Shown in pieces: positions 1 to 11,122 of a DNA stretch of 64,000 nt; the first letter of the stretch is position 1, and every line of letters starts with the position of its first letter. Made by a program: the position numbers and the translations under genes. Source of the stretch: Isoetes taiwanensis (taxonomy: Eukaryota > Streptophyta > Lycopodiopsida > Isoetales > Isoetaceae); the NCBI GenBank assembly GCA_021234155.1, contig JAJEKV010000093.1:3652024-3716023 (forward strand), read 5' to 3'. The notes under the pieces were generated by a model, which saw only the letters and a list, made by a program, of their open reading frames with translations, was not told the DNA's origin and did not search any database.

Positions 1-1010
1 TTGCTCGCTCCTTAAATCGGCAAATACCAATTTTTCAATACGCAATCCAATGCGGTGTCAGTGCCTTCGCCTCCGTGACCTGCCTCCTCATGGAATGTCG
101 GGCCGTTTTTCAAACGCCCATGCTGCCCCTTTGAAGATATGGTAATGCTCTCATTTCCTCATTGATGCGAGATCCCGCCTTTTTGGCATCAACACACCTC
201 CCGCTCTACAATCCCGCCCAGACCTCATTAGCCAAGCACCATAATGGTGCCAAACCTCATTTCGAGAGGATCACTTTCTGCACGGATGGCTTCGCCCTCG
301 TAAAACACTTCCTCCTTTTCTTCACTGGAGTGTCGTTTGGTGGGGAGGTTAGTCCCTGTGCCTCCTGTGCAGGGACTATTCATGCATACAACGGACTGTG
401 TCAAGCTCAAGGATCCACAAATACCGGTCACCGTCAAAGGCTCAGCCGAAGACAGCAACAGACCATGCGGTCAAAGCCTCAGTTTAAGAGGCCGGGCCGC
501 ACAAGGGACGGCCCGCCACCGCCCACAAAATACAAGATGATTCTAGGCACTTCAAGAGGCACCGCCAACATTCCTCAAGAATCAGGCCTCCTTCCGTGAG
601 TCGGCACCAGATCACCGTGAGTGTCTATATTGGGCCAAAGGCCATTGTACTATATATATGACTAGAGCTCGCATTATGAGTTCTAGATGAGTTTTGAGTC
701 TTGTCTCCTTTCGTTTTTTCTCTATTTCGAGAGCTCATGTATGTTCATCATTGATATCAAGGAAGCTTATCATTTTCCTCTCATTTGTTCTGTTTTCTTC
801 TTCTTGTTCTCTTCTTGCAAATCCCACAAGGATGGGCCCTCCCCGGGACTCTCCCGTAGGATCCACGGGTCCCCTCACAGGGTCAGCCTTCCAGAGTTCC
901 CAACCTGCACTCCCAAACAACCGGGGCAGAGGGGGAGACGATAATGCCAATGTAATATCGCAGATCGAGGAGAAAGATAGCCACAATGAGAAAGACCGCT
1001 AAGAGTTGAG
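1..1010 (+). repeat. LTR-like or leader-like sequence, unassigned
   Basis: No gene is recognised here. Around 649-660 there is a TATA-like run (ctatatatatg), followed by a pyrimidine-rich stretch at 700-820 and then a short open stretch rich in Pro, Gly and Ser up to about 1,002. That order (promoter, pyrimidine-rich U5-like segment, start of a gag-like reading frame) resembles an LTR retrotransposon 5' end. I see no second LTR or primer-binding site in the window, so this is a weak suggestion only. Confidence 0.2.
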
Positions 1011-1159
1011 CCTCCGCCATGACTATATATATTAATTTGAACATAACGAGAATTAGAAAGAGAAAAGCTTTGAACAAATTATGTCTTTTGAATAAATACC
1101 TAAATTTATATTCTTATCTTCTTATTTATATTATTAGAAACGATCTCGATATATGTATG

Positions 1160-1462
1160 GGGTATATCAAACTCTAGGTTGCCATATTATCGTGCCATGT
1201 ATCATGTCATACACCAAACCCTAAATTATCCCATCGGCATTTTTTAGTGCCACATCATGAAACCCTACACATTGCAGGTGGCACATCATCAAACCCTAGG
1301 TTGTGTCACGTGGCAACTTCGTATTGCCACATCATAGTAAGTGCCATGTCATCAAATCCTAGCAGCTTGCGTGTGCCACATCATCAAACCCTAGATTTGC
1401 CACATGGCATTTACAATCTAGGGTTTGATGATGTAGCACACAAAATCTAGGGTTTGACGCCC
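1160..1462. repeat. Cluster of degenerate telo-box-like repeats
   Basis: Short repeats of the form gccacatcatcaaaccctag recur at irregular spacing between about 1,165 and 1,400, in several states of decay. Reverse-complement versions (ctagggtttgatgatg) follow at about 1,418-1,458. The core AAACCCTA matches the plant telo-box. The inverted pair at the right end could fold. No gene lies here. It may be a decayed minisatellite or part of a transposable element. Confidence 0.5.
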
Positions 1463-1620
1463 TCAGAGCATTACACTTTTTATCTACAAGTTATGATTAA
1501 TAATCTATTTACCATTAATAATAATTTTTTCATTAATAAATTACTTTTTCCATTAGTAATTTTTGAATAAAAACATTTATTTGTTGCAACAAGCCTCAAA
1601 TAGGAAGACAAAATTATATT

Positions 1621-2600
1621 AATCCCATCGATCCGAGACATCGGATCGCCATTCTAGAATGGACGAGCATGCATGTTTTGCATGCATGCAAAGCATGCCG
1701 ATGCCCGTTCTCGTTGGGAGTTCGCTATTTTAGGCGCAAGCTTCGCGCTCGACTTCTCATCGGCGCTTCCTCTTTCTCTCAGCAGTACCTTATTCTCTTT
1801 GATTTGTTTCCGTGCAAAGGAGGGGCTTCTTCCCGCCTGGTTTGGCCAATTTGGCGTTTCTTTCATGTTGTCCTTTCTCGGCCTTTTAGCCTTCATCCGT
1901 GACCTTCGGCCCTCGATCCTAGTTTGTTAAGGAAGTCCTTTGGTAGGGGCGGTTTGTTGGTTTCATCGCAGTTCCATTCTAGAATCCCATCGATCCGAGA
2001 CATCGACGCCATTCTAGAATGGAACGCAGCATGCATGTTTTGCATGCATGCGGCGGTGCATGCCCGTTTCGGTTGGGAGTTCGCTATTTTAGGGCCGCCG
2101 CTTCGACTTCTCATCGGCGCTTCCTCTTTCTCTCAGCATCCCATTCTCTTTGAACCCATCCTCCCCTTCTTTGTTATTGTATTTTTTCAAGGGCACGCCA
2201 GAATCAGCCCTCCACTCTGGGAGGTTTGTTTTGTTTTGTTGTTTTGTTGGTGATGTGCGGTGTACGTGTTCGCGAGCTGCATCCGCTTCGACTTTTCCAT
2301 TCGTGGGTTTTGGGAGCGATTTTTATGCCTTACGCTTGTCCAAGCCCCTTGTCGGCAATGGGGCTTATCACTAGGGTTTTTCCTCAAAACCGAAGGGCGG
2401 GTTTTTAATCCCGGTGATGCTTTCTTAGTAGCATTGTATTTTGTTGGGGTCCAAATTATATAATTGATTTTCCTTTTTTTTTTATGGGTAGTTCGCGATG
2501 TGCGCTACCCACTATCCACCATTGTAGAAAAATCACGAGATGAATGAGAAGCAAGTCGGGATGGTTTGTTGGTTTCATGCGGAGTCCCATTCTAGAATCA
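1621..2600 (+). repeat. Dispersed repeat family X, copy 1, with internal direct duplication
   Basis: Two direct copies of about 160 bp start at 1,621 and 1,983. Each runs from a catcgatccgagacatcg motif through a GCATGC-rich palindrome to a ctcatcggcgcttcctc motif. The palindrome ATTCTAGAAT punctuates the unit (1,651; 1,976; 2,013; 2,588). Parts of 1,768-1,985 and 2,117-2,560 recur at 58.6-59.3 kb, the second in inverted orientation. It encodes nothing recognisable. It behaves like a non-coding transposable-element family. Confidence 0.6.
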
Positions 2601-2768
2601 CTTCTTGCAAGCATTTAACAAAGTAGCCTCAAGTGGATCACCACACTTTATATGTCGCCTCTCTGGAGAACTATATTAGAAGAAAGCCCCGTTGTTTTGA
2701 ACACATCGATGACCTTGAACAATAGATGGACGATCCATGTGCACCAGCTCTCTATCCATCATCATTTG
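2601..2768 (-). other. 3' flank and stop codon of the kinase pseudogene
   Basis: This is the far side of the gypsy insertion. On the minus strand the kinase reading frame leaves the right target duplication (13,455-13,459) and, after the left target duplication (2,769-2,773), would meet TGA at 2,762-2,764. The rest is then 3' untranslated sequence. The assignment depends on the 5-bp target duplication and frame continuity; no homology search was possible. Confidence 0.45.
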
Positions 2769-2773
2769 ACCTT
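2769..2773. repeat. Target-site duplication (left), acctt
   Basis: The 5-bp acctt directly precedes the left LTR and recurs at 13,455-13,459 directly after the right LTR. Five base pairs is the usual length for Ty3/gypsy insertion. It supports one intact insertion event spanning 2,774-13,454. Confidence 0.6.
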
Positions 2774-5107
2774 TTTGAAGGTGTTCTCGCAAAACCTTCA
2801 ACCTCGGTGGTTTAGAACCTCCGTGTTGCTTAAGGCAACCACTCGAGTGCAAAGATTCGTGAAAAATGCACAAGAGTTCACTAAGAGTGAGTTTCCCCGA
2901 AGATAAAAAGTCGCCACGCCAAAAAAAATTGCGTGGATGTGATCTATGAAGCTATGGGTCCGGATATCTTTCTACTAGATGCTCAACACTTGACACAATC
3001 TAACCGCAAAAACTCAACAAGGTCGTGGTAGGCTAGGGTAGGCGTAAATCGGATCAACGACCCAGTCAATTTTTGGTCAATATCCCTAACCTAGAGAGCT
3101 GAAATTTGAAACCTCGACATTGGTGGTGAATTTTCCGAGCTACCGGCTTTATCTTTCTCGATTTGTCTCGCACACCAAGGGCCAACTTTTTTCTTTGACC
3201 GTATGGACCTAATTTTTTCTTTTGATAATTTTTTGCCTAAGACTATGAGAAGAGAATAAACTCGAGAGAGAATGTTTACTATAGGTGAACTGGTATGCGT
3301 GTATTTAGCATTGCCCGCTCTACGATTTGCAACTTAGGCGCAAGACGACTAACTAACAATTTGTGCAGGCACTAGACACTCAACCAATAACAATTTTTCT
3401 TTTGGAAAAAAAAGATCACAATGCAACTCAAGCAAATTGCTACAAAGGTCGGATTTTCAATTTAATCACCACTCGTAAGATACAATGTAATATCCCAAGT
3501 TCTGGGGTCTTGGGGCACAGGATTAAATAGGTACACATATAAAATCCGGAGTATTGAGTCAACAATCCAGATCAAAGGTAAACATAGGAGGTCAGAAACA
3601 AGCTCAAGATTATCAAGCCGGTCCTTCTTCAAGCCAAATCTTTCTTCTTTGCCTTCAAGCCCTCGAAAATCTTCTGTGCAGAAAATCCCCTTTTGTAGAA
3701 TGTTCTGTTCCGTTGAGATCTCAATTATTTCCCTCCAATCTTCTGTCTTCTAGCTCGCACTAAGCATTCATGGCATTAAACATGATGATTCGGCCAGTTT
3801 AGGTAGTGATTTAATGGTTTGTTTGGCCATATTGAATGTGATCTTGGCGTTTTTCCAGATTTAGGTTTTTGGTAGTTCAAGCTCAATATCCCACAAGCCT
3901 GATCGAATTTGGGAGACAAGGTATATAAGGGCTAAAAATCCATTCTTTCTCGATTATTAAGGTGTCCACGTGGGATTCGGGTACCTCCATCACTTCCCAC
4001 ACTGCCCTGGGATGCCCACGCGGGGATTGGCTTGGAAGAGAAATTAGGCTTGGGGGTAGATAGGAAAATTTTGCACCCCTTACACCCTATGGCACGATTC
4101 CCTAGAAAACATATATCATGCCTAGAATAAGGCCTTTTCTCAAAATTCTTTTTTCTAGGGGAATCTTTTTGTGCCCCTATAATATTACGGGGTCTTTTTC
4201 ACCATAGAGCTCTTTGAATTTGGAAAAAAAATGGGGAGTGGATGGAGTGGCATTTGAAAAAGATGGCATGGCTAGGTAGTATGACATGGCCAATGGGAAT
4301 GATGACGGTCAGCCCCACTTGAATTTGAAAATTCTCTCTAGTCAAAATTTTTAGAATGATGTGGAAATGATGTGTGTGAATGATGAGGTGTCAAAAGTGA
4401 TGTGGGCAACAATGATATTTTGAAATGAATTTTGATTTGAATGAGAGTTTGAGATGAAAAGGATAAAATGGTGATGGGTGTGATGTGTGTGTAGTATGGT
4501 GTAGAGGGGACTTGGCACATCTAGTGCTCATTAGGAAGCCAAAAAATTTTGTGGAGCATCTTTGAGGCATCTTTGAGGCATATTTGAATTTTGAGCATTT
4601 TCCTTGGGGATTTTGCAAGCTCTCTACATTTTGCTCAAGTTGTATGGAATGTTGACTTCATAAGCAAAGTTGTGACTATGTCAAGTCTCTTGAACTAGTG
4701 GATGATGAAGCAAGTGGGTGTTTTATGAAGGTGTATTTTGACTAGAAAGAACTTTTCAAGGTCAAGTTTGACTTTGGGAGGTGTATGAGGAAGGAGCCAA
4801 GGTTCAATGCTATTTGGGATGGTGGAGTGGATGAGGATGGAAATCAAAAAATGCCAAAGATGCTAAGCTCATAAATGATCACATACCATGGAATGCTCTT
4901 CAAGGGATCTTCTTTCTCTTCTTCTCTACACTTCCCATGCTTGTTTGACCTTTTTGTATCTCTTGAGTGACTTGAGTCAATTGTCCTTCCTTTGCTCTTC
5001 AAACTTGAGTGTATATAGTGAAGCATTCTCCTAATATCTTGCAAATTGAACCAAACGGATAGGGATTGGTGCTAATACATGCTTGCTCTACATGCTGCCA
5101 TAGCATG
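2774..5107 (-). repeat. Ty3/gypsy left LTR (3' LTR of the element)
   Basis: This stretch is a near-identical direct repeat of 11,123-13,454, with scattered substitutions and small indels. It is about 2.3 kb. The outer edge begins tttgaagg where the other copy has tgttgaagg. The inner edge ends catagcatggca, so the minus-strand LTR starts with TG. The scattered indels imply an old insertion. Short open frames inside it are not credible genes. Confidence 0.8.
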
Positions 5108-6069
5108 GCAAAGATTATGCCAAACAAAGAGAAGGCTGGTCTTCCAGCCCCTTTGACTAGCCGCTTGATAACTCTTGACATGTTCTCCAGCGGTTGCCAA
5201 TATGAGAATATGGTTGGCAACTCAATGACCTCGCATATGGATTGGAAGGTGATAGATCCGATATTATGAACGTGCATATGATGCTACTTTCAAATGAACA
5301 CCGCATGGAAAATAAATCTCTTTAGTTATGAGAAAGCCGCAGGATGGTGGTATGACAGTAGACTTTGGGAAATTTATTGGCAATGTAGGATGGCTTTCTG
5401 ATGCAATGAGGTCAACTCTTGATCAGATGACAGATGGAGATAAACATAGGAATGCACCTGCATGTGAAGATAAAAAGCTTGTTAGTATGAGTGAGTTGCT
5501 GGTGTGGAGGCAGTGTCAAAGAACTCCAGATGATGAAGATCAATGTAGTGCAATGGAAGAGATGTGTAAAGACATGCCGATGCACCTGCATGGAACCATG
5601 ATCATTAGTATCAATTCACTCCCTCAGTTGATCACAATCTGCATAGCAACACTTATAAACTCATTAAAACACAAATAACAACTCTAAAGCAGTAACTACA
5701 CTTACTAAGACAGCCTAACTCGATCTAGCTTTAACCCTATGTACTAACTAAAACCTAGCTACATCTTACCACGTAGATTTCCCGCTTGAACAGAGTAAGG
5801 GCAACATGTTGTTGCCAATACCTTTTAGGTGCACAATGTTGATAGGGTTCATCAATTCTCCGCCATCAGCAACATCCTTCCACCAATATGAATCCTTGCC
5901 TACCGTTCCTATTATTTAAAATGGTCCTTCCCAAAGATTTTCAACTTTGTTGCCATATCTTCCCTTGCTTTGTTCCACTTTTTAACACTAACTCTCCTTC
6001 TTTCAAGACTCCTCGTGAATTTATGTGTCTTTGCTTTGAAGGCCGCAATATCCTTGGCCTTTTTCCTCA
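5108..6069 (-). other. Gypsy 3' region between integrase and LTR
   Basis: Minus-strand frames from about 5,780 to 6,070 continue the integrase C-terminal region, with repeated shifts. From about 5,110 to 5,680 a plus-strand open frame of 116 codons (5,328-5,678) exists, but it matches no family I know and may be chance. No polypurine tract was clearly seen beside the LTR. Confidence 0.35.
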
Positions 6070-6955
6070 TTATTGCATTCTCAAATTTCTCATATCTATG
6101 CTCCTCAAGCCGATCAATCTCACAAATCTGTCTTTTAGAGCATCATCCATTTCCAAATTTATCCGAGGATAGGCCAGTCCGAGTGATGGAAGCTCTAATT
6201 CTATAGGCAATACCGATTCTATCCCATACACCAAGCTGAAAGGGTGTGCTTTGTAGCCACTTTGATGGTAGTTCTGTATGCCCAAAGTGCATCATGAAGT
6301 TTTAAATGCCAATCCTTTTTGAAACAACGATGGTCTTCTTCAGATTGATTTGAGAGTCTTATTGATTGACTACTGCTGGCCATTTCCCGAGGGTAATAGG
6401 ATGAACTCTTGGTGTGTTTAACTTTCAAGGTGGCTAGAAGTAATGCAATTGCATTGTTGATGAATTGGTCTGCCTCTATCGAAAACAATTTTGAAAGGGA
6501 TACCAACCGGGCACGTATATTTTCATGTAGAAACCTTGCATTGGCTTGGGCATTGGCTTTCTCAAAGGAATTGCCCTCGCCCATTTGGTAAAAGTAATCA
6601 GCTGGCAACTAATATAAACTGGTGTTGAGCTGTGGAAGGTGGGTCTATGGGGCCTATAAAATCCAGCCCCACATTTGGAAAGGTCCAGGGGAAATTATGG
6701 CAGTCGGTACCCGGTTGTAAGGTTCTTTTGCCAAAAATCTCGACATTTATGGCAGCATTTTTATAGTTTCATAACAATCTTTAAAGAGAGTAGGCCAAAA
6801 GTATCGACCTTAAAATCTTTTTGCAGCTTGTGTCTCTTTGCAAAGTGTCCTCCACAAACTCCCTCATGACACTCGATTATCATTCTAGCCTCTTCTTTAT
6901 CCACACATCTCAAAGAAGACTCCCTCCTTGTCAACTTTGCATAGGATCCCTTCAA
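6070..6955 (-). pseudogene. Ty3/gypsy integrase remnant
   Basis: Integrase joins element cDNA to host DNA. On the minus strand, 6,761-6,955 encodes the N-terminal zinc-binding type region (CHEGVCGGHFAKRH, after a CVDKEEA stretch). Segment 6,219-6,608 carries the late catalytic-core and C-terminal landmarks WHLKLHDALWAYRT and, in the next frame, HPFSLVYG with ESVLPIELELPSL. These are hallmark Ty3/gypsy integrase strings. The parts lie in different frames, the PFSLVYG motif is split by a shift near 6,225, and the early core is not readable. Non-functional. Confidence 0.8.
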
Positions 6956-8400
6956 TTAGCCTGAACTTCTTGCACTTGTCCCTAAATCTTCTTTCTTGAC
7001 TGCTACCTCAAGTTCTTAGGTAACTCATTGCTTTTTCCAAATAGTTTCTGATGTCAAATTGCCAATCAATGTTTTTTGCGATCAACAGAGATCAAGTTTG
7101 TTAGATTGTCATCAACACATAAACCATCTTGATCTTCATGCTCAAACAACACAAGTGGAAGATAGGAGCTGGGATTCTCGAACAACTTTACCACCTTACA
7201 AGAATATCATAAGCTTGATCTTACAAGCCCACTCGCATGCTTTTAGCCTTTGGGCTTTTTGCAAATAGGAGTGAAAAAGGATTTTGCCTCATGAACACTT
7301 GCACCTGATTGTTTTGCGTAAGATGTCCTTGTCTCTATTAAAACATCGTGGCTGCTGTGACTTTTCTCCAACCTCGATATCTAATTTCAAGACGTGATCA
7401 CATCTTGCTTGCAAAAGTAATTACATGATCCCTTTGTAGCAAGCAATGCAAAACCAATTGCTTTTTTTGTCACACTGATGTAAAGCTTTGAAGGGCTTCT
7501 CTAGATCAGAGGTTTTAGCAGATAGATTTGCAAATGGCATCAATGATTTTGTCAAAAGAATTTTGGCATTGCTCATCCCAATCTACTAGGATGTGTTTGC
7601 TTTTCACTTTTTGAGAACTTCCCAACCTTTGTGAGGCTGGAGATTGGGCTTATGGTGTGGGAAAAAATGAGGGACATACATTCTCAGAAGCTGGTCATCC
7701 CTATGAAGCTTTTAACCCTGTTTGAGGGTTTTGAGGTGGGGTTCCTCGGTGGCTTCAATCTACTGCCGATATTTGAATTCCTCACAGGATACTACATGCA
7801 CAAGCAATTCTCCTTTGATGATAAAAAAACACACTTTTGGGGTTCAAACTCACTCCTCCCTTTCTACACAAGTCAAACAACATGGTTAGTATATCAAAAT
7901 GTCTTTCCGTGAGAAGTTCCCAAGCAAAGATCATCCAAGAACACACCTAAAAATGTTAGCTGGCATTTCTTTAAAAATTGTATCCATGGCTCTTTGAATG
8001 TTGCGTAAGCATTCATCAATCCAAATGGCATTCTTTTCATGGCAAATGTTCCCCAAGGTGTGATGAATGAAGTTTTGGTTGATCACCTCTTTTGATGCTT
8101 ATCCGATTAAAACCGAAAAGCCATCTAAGAATGAGTAAATCTTTTCCCTCAAGCACAAAGATGCAACACCTCTTCCTAAATGGCAAGGGTAACAATCCTT
8201 GACAAAAGTAGCTTTTGTTTAAATCTCTATAGTCTATGCATCCTAATGGCCTTGTTTTTCTTTTTCAACAGAACAATGCAAGATAGCCACTCAACGATTC
8301 ACAATTTTTAATCACACCTGCATCTTTCATTTTGTATAATTCTTCCTTGATTAGACCCCATAGAGAAGCATTGATTCTTCTTAGCTTTTGTATAACAGGT
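6956..8400 (-). pseudogene. Ty3/gypsy reverse transcriptase and RNase H remnant
   Basis: Minus-strand reading gives reverse-transcriptase landmarks in order. FLDGFS lies at about 8,130-8,110, then HTLGNICHEK-type remains of the usual TPWGTFxxxRMPFG block at about 8,060-8,010, and VFLDDL at about 7,928-7,944 in place of the catalytic YxDD. RNase H-like remains follow towards 7,000. Frames change repeatedly and stops are frequent. Family assignment is firm because these strings flank gypsy integrase in the correct order. It has no enzymatic capacity. Confidence 0.7.
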
Positions 8401-9830
8401 TTCATACCTCCTTTATCTTAATTTCAAATTCACAAATGCTTTTGTCAATTCCCACCAGCTCATCATAATCCCAAGCAAAGATATCCTTCCAATCATCAAA
8501 AAAATTTAGTAACCAAGGCATTATCCTCTTCTCAACAAATCTCCAAAATATATAACACCCTATCTAGACCTTTCTTATTGACCTTGACTTCCCTTACCTG
8601 CTTGTCTTCACTTGCATTGATTACCGTGATGGGGTATAAGCTGCGCATCTCTCCTCCTCAAGTTCCTCCTCTTGAATTGCTCCCTCAGCCAAATGTTCCA
8701 GCACACACAAGCACAACGGAAGCTTCACCATTTTGCTCCCTTGGAACATGGCGAGTTCCTGTATCAAAATTTCTCGGGCCCAAAGATGGCTTGATTTTTT
8801 GAGCCGCAACATGTCTTCATTCTTGGCCTCGATATTCTCCTCGATATTTGCCTCTGCATTGCCGAGAGTCTCCAAAGATGATTACATTCCCCGATGTTTA
8901 GATTTTTTGCCTCTTGAAGACACCAGAATCAATGCCTTATATTCTCGCCATATTAGAAGTGACATTAGGATAAATTCTTCCTACTTTAGCCAGCAACCTT
9001 GGAAGCATCCTTGAGAATAAAGTGTTAAGATGCCACATTAAGCCTTTTGGAAACACCACCATCAAACCATAAATAAGCAAAATTGCTCAACCTGGGTTGA
9101 AGCCAACTCCTTTGAGATTTCTATGCTAGACTCCAACTCTACTGTATCCGGGTTCAAATTCTCCACATGGATGATATTAACATTTCTTCTTTTAATGAAA
9201 TTCATGCTTTCAAACTCTCCTAACTTATTATACAATGTTACCTTTTTCTTTGCCATTTGAGATGGTACATTCTCCTCTTGACCACATGTGCCCTAGCATT
9301 CATCAGAGAAAGCCACCTTCTCGCCAAAAGTAAGTCATATATATCTGATTTGTCCCCTATTCCTTCAAAAGCAACCACAACAAAGTTAGTCTGCAACCAT
9401 TATTCCTTCAACATCAATAGGCACATTGCTAACTATTCCCAATCGGATTGATTTTAGAGTTAGAGAAAGATTTCAAGATCATTGGAGCCTTCTTATCTAT
9501 TTCTAGTCCATATAGTCTCATGACATGGTGTGGCATCACGCTCAAGGGTGATCCTCCATCTAGCGTAACTTTTGGTCAATACTTTTCCTTCCATTTTAGC
9601 AACACAAGTGAAAGCTCCAGATCATTATCATCCCGAGTGAGCATGTGCTCATCAATGTGGTTTGTCAGGGCAAACTCATCTTCCTTAGTAAGATTGAGCA
9701 CCTTTTTCCGTAAGAAGGGGGCTATCTTGAGTAGGGTCACAAATCTACATGATTTTAGAATTCTTTCAATAAATATTCAAAATCCTCACACTCTTTTTTC
9801 CTTCTTGACTTAATTTTTGAGCGGGGAGGA
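8401..9830 (-). pseudogene. Ty3/gypsy retropepsin (protease) region remnant
   Basis: On the minus strand near 9,546-9,563 the sequence reads LDGGSP followed by VMPHHVMRLYGLEI. This is the form of the retroviral-type aspartic protease active site in plant gypsy elements (usually D-[ST]-G or DGG followed by N/S-x-MP). Downstream minus-strand frames at 9,062-9,256 and 8,621-8,875 are acidic linker sequence before reverse transcriptase. Several frameshifts separate the pieces. Confidence 0.6.
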
Positions 9831-11090
9831 AGAGGCAATGCCCACGCTTGTTCAGCATCTTTATGTTTCAAAATCTCAGCCTTCCCTCAAGTGCCGCTTC
9901 TTTCTCTTTGGCATTATTCATCCTTTCCGTGTGGGATGTACCATAATCTCCTCTTGCTCTTCAACTTTCGCAGACAAACCTTATAGATGCACTTGGCTCA
10001 CCAATTTTAGATTTTTCTTGTCCGGCAAAATATTCTTTTTGACCAAAGACCTATCCTCATAATGTCCTATAGCCTTACAAAAATTCACATACTGTGGCAT
10101 TCTTTACCAAAGTGACCTCTTTTTCCACACTTAGTGCATGGCCTATACCAGCAATAATCAAGAGTGAGTATCTCTAAAGCAATGCACACATGGGGGTAAG
10201 TTTTCTTTTCATATTTTGAGCTCTTCAACTCTTGCGCTTGTTTAGTTACCTCAACCAAAGGCCTCGTGATACCTTGGTGATCTCTCGCTCTTACATCTCA
10301 CAAGTAGAGCCTCATCATCTTCCACCTTAACCTTTTTCTTTTCCTTTTGGATAGCATAGATGTACAGTGCCGATCCCATACACTCCTGCTCATAACTGAA
10401 AAAAAAGGATCACTTGGTGAGTGTATGTCATCCGGTAAGTATGATATCATATCAGCAATTTCGCTGGCTTTGGTGAAAGCCTTGTGTATTGTATCAAACC
10501 CCTCCCTGTTTTTGAATCTTCAAAAGTCAGGTATTCTTGTTCTGCTGCTCAATCCCCGATAAAAGAAGCCACTAGATGCAATGTATGGTTAGGAACATGA
10601 TTGATTTGGCATTTGACCGTGATAGTGGTTGAATCTTTCAACATACCGGCTGCACACTTTCACCATGCTTGATGCGAAAAAGTTTGCAACTCAAATATTA
10701 AATCTTGGGGGTCCAAGACTCTTCCAAACCTTGCTAGAAATGTTTTTACCAGTTCTTCCCAAGAATTGGTGCCTAAACCTATAACATATTCTAACCAAGC
10801 CCTTACCTCATCATTCTTAAAACACTTTAAACTCAGAAAACTTACTTACCTTTTTGTGACCATATTCTTGATAGTATTCTTCAAAAGTTTTGAGGAAATT
10901 GTTGGCATTCATGCTCGGATCAAAAAAGTGGACTGAGTAGGCACATTTAACTCAAAGTATTGATAAGGCATGCCCGTAGCCGCTTGTATGGTGACAGAGG
11001 AGGTGTAGCAGTAGCTTCATGATTATCTTGTGTCTCAAAGAGGCTCCTCGGATGTCTCATTAACTCTTCTTGGTGCCATGAGTCCGTGAT
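9831..11090 (-). pseudogene. Ty3/gypsy gag remnant with CCHC zinc knuckle
   Basis: Gag forms the virus-like particle and binds element RNA. A perfect CX2CX4HX4C knuckle (CTKCGKRGHFGKEC) is read on the minus strand at 10,097-10,138. A likely start lies near 11,075 (MAPRRVNETSEEPL on the minus strand), about 45 bases inside the right LTR. Capsid-like sequence with a W..LV..F pattern lies around 10,700-10,800. Stops and shifts occur throughout. Confidence 0.65.
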
Positions 11091-11122
11091 TCCAGAAGAT
11101 GATCTGGTGAGAACCTCCAAAA

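Noticed and set aside
162-599. 145-codon open frame near the window start
   Set aside because: Low-complexity composition, overlapping frames on both strands, no domain; fits LTR-like sequence better.
5328-5678. 116-codon plus-strand open frame inside the gypsy element
   Set aside because: It lies antisense near the element's 3' end, matches no family I know and has no supporting neighbour; likely chance or unrelated filler.
9448-9813. 121-codon plus-strand open frame
   Set aside because: It is the antisense shadow of the gypsy protease region, whose LDGGSP motif reads on the minus strand.
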